Part shown: positions 14,553 to 22,735 of the stretch, piece by piece
How the letters are laid out: every line of letters begins with the position of its first letter
Numbering within the stretch: position 1 is the first letter of the stretch
Source of the DNA: Pelethousia sp002409725
GTDB lineage: Bacteria; Bacillota; Clostridia; Christensenellales; CAG-138
Direction of reading: 5' to 3'
Assembly (NCBI GenBank): GCA_937915455.1
Contig: CALDNN010000064.1
Location: 1 to 29,382 of the forward strand
Length of the DNA stretch: 29,382 nt
Notes under the pieces: model-generated
What the model saw: the letters and a program-made list of their open reading frames with translations, nothing else
Databases searched by the model: none
What the model was told of the DNA's origin: nothing
Translations under genes and position numbers: made by a program

Positions 14553-15137
14553 TTAAACGAACCGCTGTGGGAACTGGTGCATGATGCCGGCGGAAAAGTA
14601 GTCCGCCATCTCCATGGCCTGCCGCTCGACCTGGTCAAAAGCCGCGATATCTTCAGGGTAGTTGCCCGCAAGGCGCGCGGCCACCTCCTTGGTGGTTAGC
14701 TCAAGGTGGGTATAAAGCATGTTGCGTACCACTTCCCGTTCGTAAAAAGGGTTGATGCCGCTGAAAGCATCCGCCATTTGATCGGCGTTTTGATACCAGC
14801 GCCGCGTGAGCGCCTGCGCCTGTGCCGTCTGTTCATCACGCAGGGCGGTGATCAGCTCAGCCCCGATCTGTAGATGCTCGGTCAAAAGCTGCTCGATGGT
14901 AGCGGCTGCGCTGACCGGATAATACTGGGCGAATATCTTGGCGATATCCGCCGGGTTTTGCAGCAGACGGGCTGTGGTGGCGTTTTGATCCTTGAGCCGC
15001 TCCGCAATGCTGATGAGGAGCAGGCGCGTCCAATATACGTGCTGCGACCAAACCAGCCGCATGCCGGCTAGCAGCTCAAACTGCTTGATAGGGTTGGGGC
15101 ATATGGTCGTATCCGGCATCCCTTGAGAACAATTCAT
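14553..15137 (-). CDS. Uncharacterised helical protein (clostridial family)
   Basis: The 194 residues are predicted almost wholly helical, without signal peptide or membrane segment. Conserved-looking blocks include MRLVWSQHVYWTRLLLISIA near the start, LLTEHLQIGAELI, RWYQNADQMADAFSGINPFY and FDQVERQAMEMADYFSAGI near the end. The His and Glu residues in regularly spaced helices recall four-helix-bundle proteins. Relatives in Clostridia are often labelled hypothetical, sometimes wrongly as acetylglutamate kinase. No kinase motif is present here. The ATG at 15137 has AAGGAG at eight bases. Function unknown. Confidence 0.8.
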   Translation of the reverse strand: MNCSQGMPDTTICPNPIKQFELLAGMRLVWSQHVYWTRLLLISIAERLKDQNATTARLLQNPADIAKIFAQYYPVSAAATIEQLLTEHLQIGAELITALRDEQTAQAQALTRRWYQNADQMADAFSGINPFYEREVVRNMLYTHLELTTKEVAARLAGNYPEDIAAFDQVERQAMEMADYFSAGIMHQFPQRFV

Positions 15138-15222
15138 GGAAGGAACTCCTTAGATATTTATTAGTAGCATATGCGGCCCGGCGGCTTTTGCGCCCCGAGC
15201 GGATGTCCCGCTTGTTTGTCGA

Positions 15223-15251
15223 TTGCCCCTGGTGCGGCCGCATGATATAAT
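15223..15251 (+). promoter_or_regulatory. Promoter of the GNAT pseudogene
   Basis: TTGCCC (15223-15228), 17 bases, then TATAAT (15246-15251). The promoter survives although the gene downstream is broken. Confidence 0.55.
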
Positions 15252-15380
15252 GCTCCAAGCAAAAGATCATATGGATCGCTAAAACGGGGGAACGAATATG
15301 CAGTAGATGCCCGCATTATTCGAGGGGCGCGTGCTGGGAACCCTTTCTATGACGGGGTATCTCCTTGGTTAACTAAACAA

Positions 15381-15829
15381 GCTCGCCCCGCTCTCTTTGC
15401 CGGCTGGGAGAAGGCGATAATCCTCTCGTGCCTGTAGGGCCGTATGTGCTATGTCCTAGTTGATGACGAGGAAAGCCCTACCGCAGCCCAGTTTGTGGTG
15501 GGCGACTTTTGCTCCTTTGTGGGCGCGCCCAACAAGGGCCAGGTGCCCGGGCGGCTGCGCCAATCATCGTACGCAGGGATGGGGCTTAGGGAGAGGCGGT
15601 CGAAGCCGCTTGGGGCGACGGGGTGGAAGGCCCTGTTCTATGCCATCAAAAAGGAGCCGGATGCGTTCAACACGGCAAAGCTGGCAGGCTTTTCGCAAGC
15701 CTTCGCGGCGCCTTACGCCCTGCGGCCCATCGATGTGGAGTGGCCCTGCAAGCGGATTGGTCAAAAGACGCTCCATGGACCTGGTGGAGAAGCTAGGCTA
15801 CCGTCTGGATCATCCCTATATGGGTCTAC
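15381..15829 (+). pseudogene. Broken GNAT-type acetyltransferase (PF12746-like)
   Basis: Fragments of one protein can be read in succession. ARPALFAGWEKAIILSCL is followed by an in-frame TAG, then GRMCYVLVDDEESPTAAQ, VVGDFCSFVGAPN, FYAIKKEPDAF and PYALRPIDVEW continue in the same frame. The family's closing block, DLVEKLGYRLDHPY, then appears in a different frame from 15772. The stretch between, which should hold the acetyl-CoA-binding core (~80-100 residues), is missing. One nonsense mutation, one internal deletion and one frameshift therefore make it a pseudogene. A good promoter still lies upstream, so the decay may be recent. Confidence 0.7.
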
Positions 15830-15869
15830 ATAAAAAAATAGCGCACTTCGGCGCGCACGGAGGAAAGAC

Positions 15870-16361
15870 ATGCAAGCAGAGAGAATATGGGACGAAACAC
15901 GCGACGAGGCCTTTATGCGGGAAGCCCTGCGCCTTTCCGAAGACGCCGTGGCACACGGCAACGAGCCGTTTGGCGCGGTGCTGGTCAAGGATGGAGAAAT
16001 CGTATACGCCAACGAGAATCAAATCTATTCGGCCACGGACCCCACCTTCCACGCGGAGGCGGGCCTGTTGCGGCGCTTTTTTGAAGAAACGCAGATAACG
16101 GATTTAGGGGAGTATACGCTGTATTCCAGCTGTGAGCCCTGCTTTATGTGCTGTGGGGCCATGGTTTGGGCCAAGTTGGGGCGATTGGTCTATGGGGCCA
16201 GCGATATCGACCTATGCACCCTGCTGAAAGAGGAAGGCAGCGCCTGCTGCGAGCTGGTTTTCAGCCGCTCGGGCTGGAAGCCGGCGGTGCGTGGCGGCGT
16301 GTTGCGGGAGGAAAGCCTGCACATTCTGGCTGATTATTTTGGGGCGCACGCCAAAGGCTGA
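15870..16361 (+). CDS. Nucleoside/guanine deaminase of the cytidine deaminase-like fold
   Basis: The 163-residue protein has the zinc-binding HAEAG motif (catalytic Glu) and SSCEPCFMCCGAMVWAKLG (PCxxC), both diagnostic of the CDA/TadA/GuaD group. FMREALRLSEDAVAHGNEPF near the start is typical of guanine and nucleoside deaminases. The length and the tail are closer to GuaD-like proteins than to TadA, but base specificity cannot be fixed. The ATG at 15870 has GGAGG six bases upstream. The CDGSH gene follows ~100 bases downstream in the same direction, with a possible promoter of its own. Confidence 0.9.
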   Translation: MQAERIWDETRDEAFMREALRLSEDAVAHGNEPFGAVLVKDGEIVYANENQIYSATDPTFHAEAGLLRRFFEETQITDLGEYTLYSSCEPCFMCCGAMVWAKLGRLVYGASDIDLCTLLKEEGSACCELVFSRSGWKPAVRGGVLREESLHILADYFGAHAKG

Positions 16362-16464
16362 GGCGCTGCCATACAGGGCATAGGAGGGCGTGCCCATTTT
16401 GCCGTATAATGAATACAGGAGCCGTACGGGCGGCCAAAAATGGACCGCAGTTAGGGAAGAGTAC

Positions 16465-17151
16465 ATGCTAGAAAACACAACGCCGCGTATCAAGACCCAG
16501 CCGAACGGGCCCTATATCGTTACGGGCAACGTACCGCTGTATGAACTGATTATCGAAGCCAGAGGCAAGGAATACGTTTATCGCCCGGGCCGGGCGTTCC
16601 CCAGACGGGAGCAATACGCCCTTTGCCGTTGCGGCCAATCGGCTAATATGCCCTTTTGCGATGGCGCGCATGTATCCTGCGCCTTTCGCGGTGGCGAACG
16701 GGCCAGCCGAAAGCCCTACAGCGCACATGCGGTGACGTACCGCGGCCCCGGCGTCGACCTGACGGATGTGGAAGAGCTATGTGCCTTTGCCCGCTTTTGC
16801 CATGCGGAGGAAGGCAACGTATGGGAGCTGACCTTGCGCTCCGGCGACCCGCACTTGAAGGAGATGGCCATCAAAACGGCTGTAGAATGCCCGGCCGGCC
16901 GCCTGGTCGCCTGGGATAAGGAGACGGGGGAGGCCATCGAGCCTAGCTACGAGCCCTCCATCGTCCTCCTTCAGGATCCGGAGCGGGGGTGCAGCGGCCC
17001 CCTATGGGTGCGGGGCGGCATCCAGATCGAAGGGGCGGATGGCCATGAATACGAGGTGCGCAACCGCGTGACCCTCTGCCGCTGCGGCAGATCCCGCAAC
17101 ATGCCCTATTGCGACGCAGCGCACGTATCCTGGGGTTTTAAGGATCAATAG
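16465..17151 (+). CDS. Double CDGSH iron-sulfur protein
   Basis: Two CDGSH (mitoNEET-type) motifs bracket the protein: LCRCGQSANMPFCDGAH near residue 50 and LCRCGRSRNMPYCDAAH near the C-terminus. Each has the three Cys and one His that bind a [2Fe-2S] cluster. Between them lies the conserved middle region with FCAFARFCHAEEG-like sequence (CAFARFCHAEEGNVW) and CPAGRLVAWDKETGE, as in the ~230-residue bacterial CDGSH family. These proteins are thought to carry clusters or electrons; no reaction is established. I start at ATG 16465 (228 residues), after AGGGAAGAG. An upstream GTG at 16390 would place a TATAAT (16405-16410) inside the gene. Confidence 0.9.
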   Translation: MLENTTPRIKTQPNGPYIVTGNVPLYELIIEARGKEYVYRPGRAFPRREQYALCRCGQSANMPFCDGAHVSCAFRGGERASRKPYSAHAVTYRGPGVDLTDVEELCAFARFCHAEEGNVWELTLRSGDPHLKEMAIKTAVECPAGRLVAWDKETGEAIEPSYEPSIVLLQDPERGCSGPLWVRGGIQIEGADGHEYEVRNRVTLCRCGRSRNMPYCDAAHVSWGFKDQ

Positions 17152-17206
17152 TGGCGCTGAAAAAACCAAAAGAACCAAGAGGATATTGAATTCGCCTTAA
17201 ACCACG

Positions 17207-17236
17207 CGGGGAACGGCTTTTGCCGTTCCCCGTATT
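17207..17236. terminator. Bidirectional terminator
   Basis: A perfect 11-bp stem (17207-17217 with 17222-17232) with loop TTTT lies between the convergent CDGSH and GAPDH-like genes. Confidence 0.9.
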
Positions 17237-17259
17237 TGCTTACGATCCTTTCCGGATAA

Positions 17260-18483
17260 CTATATCAGGTTTTTATCGATATACTTGGCCAGCTTGCCCA
17301 TGCAGTTCACATAGCAGCCGAATTCGTTATCATACCAGCCGAAAATCTTGGCATGGGTTACGGGGATGTTTAGCTCCGCCCCAGCGCCCAGAGAGAGAAA
17401 GCCGGTGCGGGTATGATTTTCCCTACCCTCGATGACCACCGCAGCCCGGCAGCCCACGAGATCGGCGGAAACGTTTTGCCGCTCGCTGTAAATGAGCAGG
17501 CCTTTTTGCGGGCCCGCGGCGGCCTTGCGATAGATATCATTGATAAAATCCCGGGTGATGACGGGCGTACCGTCGGCATCGAAAACGGTGCGGAAGGTGA
17601 GATTGAGGGAGATGAGGGAGACCGTGCTGGCGGGCACGCAGATGGAATCGGCCATGAAGCCCACCCGCTTGATACCGGGGATGATCTCCTCCAGCACGAT
17701 GGCCTCGCCGGTGACGGTGGGGATTAGGTTGTTGAACACGGCGCGGTTGCGGCGCAAATCTTTGCTGCCAGTCCCGGGCGGCGCATCTAAAATGGCCTGA
17801 TTGTTAGTGGCGGCGTGCACGGTGGTCATGGAAGCGGTGATGATATCGGCGGTTTCCCTGGTATCGGCCAGCGGCTTTACCATATGCGCCAGGCCCGTAG
17901 CGGTGCAGCTGGCCGCGGAGATAATGTTATGCCGCAAAGGGTCATAGCCCGCGTGGTTGATACCGTAGACGAAGGTGGCGCAATCTTCGGGCAAGGGGTG
18001 GCCCACATCGGCGGTTTTAAAGGGGGCGCTGAGGATCACCTTCTCCGCGCCCGCCTCCAAATGGCCGCGCAGGCTGCCCTTGATGTGGCCGGCGGGACGG
18101 GTAGGATCTAAAAAAGCGCCGGTACAATCGATCACCAGGCGTACGCCCGTCTGCGCCCAACCGATATCCCGGGGATTGCGCGCGCTGGTCAGTAGTTTCA
18201 CGGGCAGGCCGCAAAGCTCGATGCGGGCCTCTGCGCGGTCGATGACCCTGGCCTCGCAGCTTTGGCCTGTATAGCCATAGAGGAAGTGATCCAGCGTGCC
18301 GTAGGTGGAATCCGTAGTCAGGTAGGCGATGGCGTCCTCCAGGCTTTTGCCCAGTTCCCGGCCCGCGTTGATCACGATGCCGTCGTAATATTTCTGATGG
18401 AGGTTATTCCACAGCGTGAGCTTGCCGATGCGGCCGATGCCGTTGATCCCCAAGATGCGTCGGCCTTCCGTTTTGAGTTCCAA
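17260..18483 (-). CDS. Divergent glyceraldehyde-3-phosphate dehydrogenase
   Basis: The 407-residue protein has the GAPDH framework: Rossmann start INGIGRIGKLTLW, catalytic Cys193 in SAASCTATGL, catalytic His223 in MTTVHAATNNQ, NLIPTVTGEA and a C-terminal WYDNEFGCYVN. It is ~70 residues longer than usual enzymes and departs at normally fixed places: NGFGRIGR is NGIGRIGK and SCTTN is SCTAT. The NAD-selecting Asp after the second strand is replaced (VINAGRE instead of xxNDx), suggesting NADP(H) or another cofactor preference. The start is TTG at 18483 with AAAGGAGG nine bases upstream. It lies 35 bases after the PPDK-like gene, so both form one transcription unit. It probably oxidises or reduces a sugar-phosphate aldehyde, with the physiological substrate uncertain. 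Confidence 0.88.
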   Translation of the reverse strand: MELKTEGRRILGINGIGRIGKLTLWNNLHQKYYDGIVINAGRELGKSLEDAIAYLTTDSTYGTLDHFLYGYTGQSCEARVIDRAEARIELCGLPVKLLTSARNPRDIGWAQTGVRLVIDCTGAFLDPTRPAGHIKGSLRGHLEAGAEKVILSAPFKTADVGHPLPEDCATFVYGINHAGYDPLRHNIISAASCTATGLAHMVKPLADTRETADIITASMTTVHAATNNQAILDAPPGTGSKDLRRNRAVFNNLIPTVTGEAIVLEEIIPGIKRVGFMADSICVPASTVSLISLNLTFRTVFDADGTPVITRDFINDIYRKAAAGPQKGLLIYSERQNVSADLVGCRAAVVIEGRENHTRTGFLSLGAGAELNIPVTHAKIFGWYDNEFGCYVNCMGKLAKYIDKNLI

Positions 18484-18518
18484 AAGATGCTCCTCCTTTG
18501 ATGGGTCAAATTAGATGG

Positions 18519-21500
18519 TCATGCTTCCAAAACCGCATAACTGCCGGCAAAGATGCTGCCCACGTCCCCGTCGATGGAGATGGGGTCACCGGGGCGGAAG
18601 GCGTAGTCGTTGATGAGGCAAAGCTTTTCGGCCTCCTTCACCTGCATGCCCTCGCATTTGACGATGCAGACCTTGCTAAGGCTCACGGCTGTAACGGCCG
18701 CGTGGGAGGTGGCCCCGCCCTTGGCGGTGATCAGGCCGTCGCATATGAAGAGCATGGGGATATCGTCGGGCACGGTATCGGGCCGCACGAGGATGATATT
18801 GGCATTGGGCGAATCTGCCCGGATGCGCTCCATATCCGCCATGTCAAAGGCCAGCAGGCCCGAGAGCGGGCCTCCGCTCACGCCGATACCGTGGCCCACC
18901 GCCCGCATCTCCTGCGGTACGGCCGCAAAGCGGCGGCCCGCCTTCTGGTTACTGACGTTCTGGTTGCGCGTTTGCAGGATGTAGACGCCCTCGGGCAGGT
19001 CGGAATCGAAGGTAAATTCGATTTCCTGGTGTACGAAGCCGTGCTGCTCGATGAGCTGTTTGGCATACCTGTGCAGGGTTTGATAAACCTGCGGGAAGGC
19101 GGATTCCAGGGAAAGCGGCCCATAGTATTGCTTTTTGCGCTGGGCTTCAGAAATGGGCAGGGTATTCACCAGGCCGGCGACCACATCCTCCCCCTGGCTG
19201 CAAACGGCGAAATCCCCATAAAGATCAATGCTGGAATAATCCTTGAGGGGGCTGCTGGTAAAGACCACGCCCGTGCCTGAGCGCTCGGAGAGGTTGCCCA
19301 GGATCATCTTTTGTACCAGCACGGCCGTGCCCCATTCGTTGGCGATCTGCATATGATCGCGGAAGGTTACGGAGCTTTCGGAAGACCAGGAGTCCAGCAC
19401 GGAGCGGATAGCCAGCTTGAGCTGCGCCATGGGCGAAGGCTCTATATAGATAGTATGATCGAGGATGGCCTTTTTATAATCATAGGCGATGCGCCGCATC
19501 TGCCGGTTGGAAAGCTGTATCTTCAGCTCCAGGCCGAGCCGCTCCTTGTGCTCGGCCATGATGCGGTCGAACACATCCCGCTCCATGCCAAAGGCCATGC
19601 CCCAGCTCTGCAAAAAGCGGCGGTAGCAATCCCATGCGGTCCAGGCGAATTTCTCGTGGGAGCTCCAGGCCTCTGTGATCTCGTCGTTCATGCCCACGTT
19701 CAAAAAGGTTTTCATCGCCCCGGGGAAGGAGATAAAGGAGCCCGAGCGCACGGAGAAGAAAAGGGGATTGCTGGGGTCGCCAAAGGCCCTGCCCGTTTGC
19801 CGCTCTACCACGGCGATGTGCTGCTCGATGGCGGCCATGAAATCCTGATGCATATACGGATGGCCGAACAGCGGCTCGATGTGGCGGAAGGCCTCGGTGG
19901 TGATCACGAAGCCTGGCGGCACCGGGAAACCCAGGAATGAGAGCTTTTTAAGGAAGAAGGCCTTTGCACCAAGGAAGATGGGGTTATCCACCTTTTCCGT
20001 ACTTTGGGAAAGCAGGCTGAAGGTGAGATCCGGGTCGTAAGTAAGCATATTCTCGATGAAGCTGTCGGAATAATTATCCAGCATATTGCGCAATATGCCG
20101 ATGGTGCCGGCGATGAACAGATCCAACTCCTGCACCAAAAAGGCGGAGGAGAGGATATCCCGAAAGAATTTCTCCCGTTCCATCTGGATGCGCTCGCGGG
20201 TGTGTTCTTCGGGCGGGACGCGCTGCTCCAAGAGCACTTGGGGGATGATGATCTCCAGGGGCCGTTCGTATACATTGAGGAAATAGCCCTTGATGATCTG
20301 GCTTACATCCTGCCCTAAAAACTGGAAGATGTTGATATACTGGCTGAGCGAAAAGCTGGGGGAAGAAAGGCTGAATTTAAACATTTCCAGGTGCGAATTG
20401 AAGCTCTGGTCATAAATTCCGTCCAGCGAAAGCCCTTCTTTAAACAAAAGGAGCACCTCGTAGATATGGCGCAGTGTTTTGGCGGTGAGATATTCATGTG
20501 AAAAGGATTCCAATATTTGCGCCATCAGCTGGGAGACCACCCGTTCTAGGCGGTACATCAGGCCCAGGGATTCGAACTTCGGCTCCTTATACTGGCCGTA
20601 GGTGGAGGGGATGCCGGCGGCGATGTGGCGCTTATACTGGATGTTTTCAAAGGCCTCGCTCTGATGCGGATCAAGAATGACACCCTTGAGATGGTTCATC
20701 ATCCGGTAAAGCAAGGCGATGGCCTCCTCGCCGTGGCCGCCCTCCAAAGCATCCCCCAGCTTTACCAGGTCACTCTTTGAAAAAAAACGCGCCTTTTCCA
20801 CTAGGGCCACCACATTCTCTGTTTCAAAGGAGTATTTTTCCAGCAGGAGGCCATGGATATGGATGATGTCGATCACCTTATTGAGGTGTGTATCCGGGGC
20901 TGGGAAGTGGGTTTGTACCCTGCTTTTGAGGGCTTCGATATTGAGCGCCAGCAGCTCTTCCAAGCCGAGACCAAGGCCCTCGCAGAGGGCGTGCAGAGCA
21001 ACGCGGGCCTTGGTATGCCATTCGTGGTCGTCTTCCAGGGAATCGTAGAGTGCCTCCGGCAAAAGATCCTGGAGGGGCGTCTTGTCGCCATCGTACCAAT
21101 AGTCGATGATGCATCGCGTGAGATCCACGTTTGTGTTGTTGCTCTCTACGTGGATTTGCACGCGCAGGAAGTGGATCAGCCGGTCCTTTCGCAGGGATAG
21201 GCCGTCGATAGCGGTGGTGACTTCCCGCAGGGTCCCTTCCGCACCGATATCCTGGAAGAATACGGGGAAGATGCGCGTGAGCTGCTTGATCTCGCGATAA
21301 ACCGGGGTGATGGGCGAATTGAGCAGCTTGGTTACATCCCGCTGGAAGAGGTCCGTATCTGAAATATAGATGCCGCCCAGCTTCAGCTCCACGATCAGGG
21401 CGTTGAGCAGCTCCCGCGTGGCAGAGGGATCTTTTTCGACCAGCTCGAGGAAGACGCGGATATTCTGCACATGGTTAGGGTTGAATTGCACCTGCCAATC

Positions 21501-22604
21501 GCTGGTGAGCGTGCGGTCGCCCGGGTAGCTGAAGCCGAATTGCACTAGGCTATTGATAAAATACGAAATGCTGGATTTATGCCGCGAGCCGATCACCTCG
21601 CGGCCCAATGTGGCGATGCAATCGAGCACCGTGCGGGTATGCGCGGCCTTTAGATCCTGCAACTCCCAGAGAATGACGTCGAGGAAGCCCGGAATATCCT
21701 CGGTTTCCAGCTCCCGAAAGACCGTGCGCAGGCTGCGGTTGATATCATAGAGCAGGTGGTCGTAAAGCTTGGACATGCCGGGCAGGTGGAGCAGATAATA
21801 GAGGTAATGGATGGTTTCCAGGCTGGATGTAAACTCCTTGGTAAATCTGCGGAAGTAATTGGAAATATCGTTGTAGAACATCACGTGCCGCAGTTCTTCC
21901 CAGGTTTTAGCCCGCTGCCGCTCAGCCCTTAGGTGTGCGAAGAAGGGCATACCGATCTCCTGTATCTTTTCCTCGTCCATCACGGTGAAAAGGCGGCGCC
22001 TCGAGGCGAACCATTCCTCGGCCTTGGAGGTCTCTTCCCAATAATCGAAGCAGCGATCTAAAAGGTCGGCTGTGAGGCGCAAAACAAGACCAGCAAACGC
22101 TTCGTGCAGCGCCAGGTAGTCAAAGCAGGTTTTAAAATAGCCGGAATTACGGATGTAAAGGCGCTCGTCTTGGGGGAGATCCTCTTCGATGATGGAAAAG
22201 CAACGGAAGATGACAGCCTCGGGAAATGTATCCTGGCTGGAGAGGCGATCCATGAATTTGATGAGGGTGGTGATGAGCAGCTCGCGGTCGGCTTCCGCCT
22301 TGACAGAGGAAAAGAGGATCTCAAAAATGTCGATGAAAACATCCAACGCCGCGGGCGCATCCGCCAGGGAATTATAAAACCAGAAATCCTCTAAACAGAT
22401 GCTGTGCAGCAGCTCGATCACATGCCGATCGTTGCGGAATTTATGGTTGAGCTCGATCAAAAATTCCTTGGTACGCTTGTGGATCGCCCAGGTGGAGCTT
22501 GAAAGCGCGCCAAGCCATTTTTGCCTTGGCGGTATCTCTTCGACCTGATCCAGCGTGCGCGACAGATTGGCTTCCAAGGCCTTGGATAAAAGGATGTTTC
22601 CCAT
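18519..22604 (-). CDS. Large PPDK-like phosphotransferase lacking the PEP/pyruvate barrel
   Basis: The ~1361-residue protein has no recognisable domain in its first ~860 residues, which look mainly helical. An ATP-grasp domain of pyruvate phosphate dikinase type then starts with FLGAKAFFLKKLSFLGFPVP. It contains SVRSGSFISFPGAMKTFLN (about 950) and ends at GVYILQTRNQN. A swivelling phospho-carrier domain follows with ITAKGGATSHAAV, the phosphorylatable His at about 1301. The chain ends ~60 residues later, so the C-terminal TIM barrel that binds PEP/pyruvate in PPDK is absent. By analogy with rifampin phosphotransferase, the unknown part may bind the acceptor. I start at ATG 22604 with GGAG seven bases upstream; an ATG 36 bases earlier has none. 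It is co-transcribed with the GAPDH-like gene. Confidence 0.85.
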   Translation of the reverse strand: MGNILLSKALEANLSRTLDQVEEIPPRQKWLGALSSSTWAIHKRTKEFLIELNHKFRNDRHVIELLHSICLEDFWFYNSLADAPAALDVFIDIFEILFSSVKAEADRELLITTLIKFMDRLSSQDTFPEAVIFRCFSIIEEDLPQDERLYIRNSGYFKTCFDYLALHEAFAGLVLRLTADLLDRCFDYWEETSKAEEWFASRRRLFTVMDEEKIQEIGMPFFAHLRAERQRAKTWEELRHVMFYNDISNYFRRFTKEFTSSLETIHYLYYLLHLPGMSKLYDHLLYDINRSLRTVFRELETEDIPGFLDVILWELQDLKAAHTRTVLDCIATLGREVIGSRHKSSISYFINSLVQFGFSYPGDRTLTSDWQVQFNPNHVQNIRVFLELVEKDPSATRELLNALIVELKLGGIYISDTDLFQRDVTKLLNSPITPVYREIKQLTRIFPVFFQDIGAEGTLREVTTAIDGLSLRKDRLIHFLRVQIHVESNNTNVDLTRCIIDYWYDGDKTPLQDLLPEALYDSLEDDHEWHTKARVALHALCEGLGLGLEELLALNIEALKSRVQTHFPAPDTHLNKVIDIIHIHGLLLEKYSFETENVVALVEKARFFSKSDLVKLGDALEGGHGEEAIALLYRMMNHLKGVILDPHQSEAFENIQYKRHIAAGIPSTYGQYKEPKFESLGLMYRLERVVSQLMAQILESFSHEYLTAKTLRHIYEVLLLFKEGLSLDGIYDQSFNSHLEMFKFSLSSPSFSLSQYINIFQFLGQDVSQIIKGYFLNVYERPLEIIIPQVLLEQRVPPEEHTRERIQMEREKFFRDILSSAFLVQELDLFIAGTIGILRNMLDNYSDSFIENMLTYDPDLTFSLLSQSTEKVDNPIFLGAKAFFLKKLSFLGFPVPPGFVITTEAFRHIEPLFGHPYMHQDFMAAIEQHIAVVERQTGRAFGDPSNPLFFSVRSGSFISFPGAMKTFLNVGMNDEITEAWSSHEKFAWTAWDCYRRFLQSWGMAFGMERDVFDRIMAEHKERLGLELKIQLSNRQMRRIAYDYKKAILDHTIYIEPSPMAQLKLAIRSVLDSWSSESSVTFRDHMQIANEWGTAVLVQKMILGNLSERSGTGVVFTSSPLKDYSSIDLYGDFAVCSQGEDVVAGLVNTLPISEAQRKKQYYGPLSLESAFPQVYQTLHRYAKQLIEQHGFVHQEIEFTFDSDLPEGVYILQTRNQNVSNQKAGRRFAAVPQEMRAVGHGIGVSGGPLSGLLAFDMADMERIRADSPNANIILVRPDTVPDDIPMLFICDGLITAKGGATSHAAVTAVSLSKVCIVKCEGMQVKEAEKLCLINDYAFRPGDPISIDGDVGSIFAGSYAVLEA

Positions 22605-22735
22605 GCTCACTCTCCAACAGCTCGTTGTCAAGACGATCATAACACAGAGGAAAGAAGAATTTACAAAGACGGCAATATCTTCCGATTTTCAGCAAATTAT
22701 CAGCACGGCCGGCGCGATCAGCAATGGAGTGGGCT

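Noticed and set aside
16390..16464. An upstream GTG start extending the CDGSH protein by 25 residues
   Set aside because: The extension is not part of the family's N-terminus and spans a TATAAT that is better read as a promoter; AGGAGG lies too close to that GTG.
18498..19280. A 260-codon plus-strand frame opposite the PPDK-like gene
   Set aside because: It is an antisense shadow of conserved ATP-grasp and phospho-histidine motifs on the minus strand.
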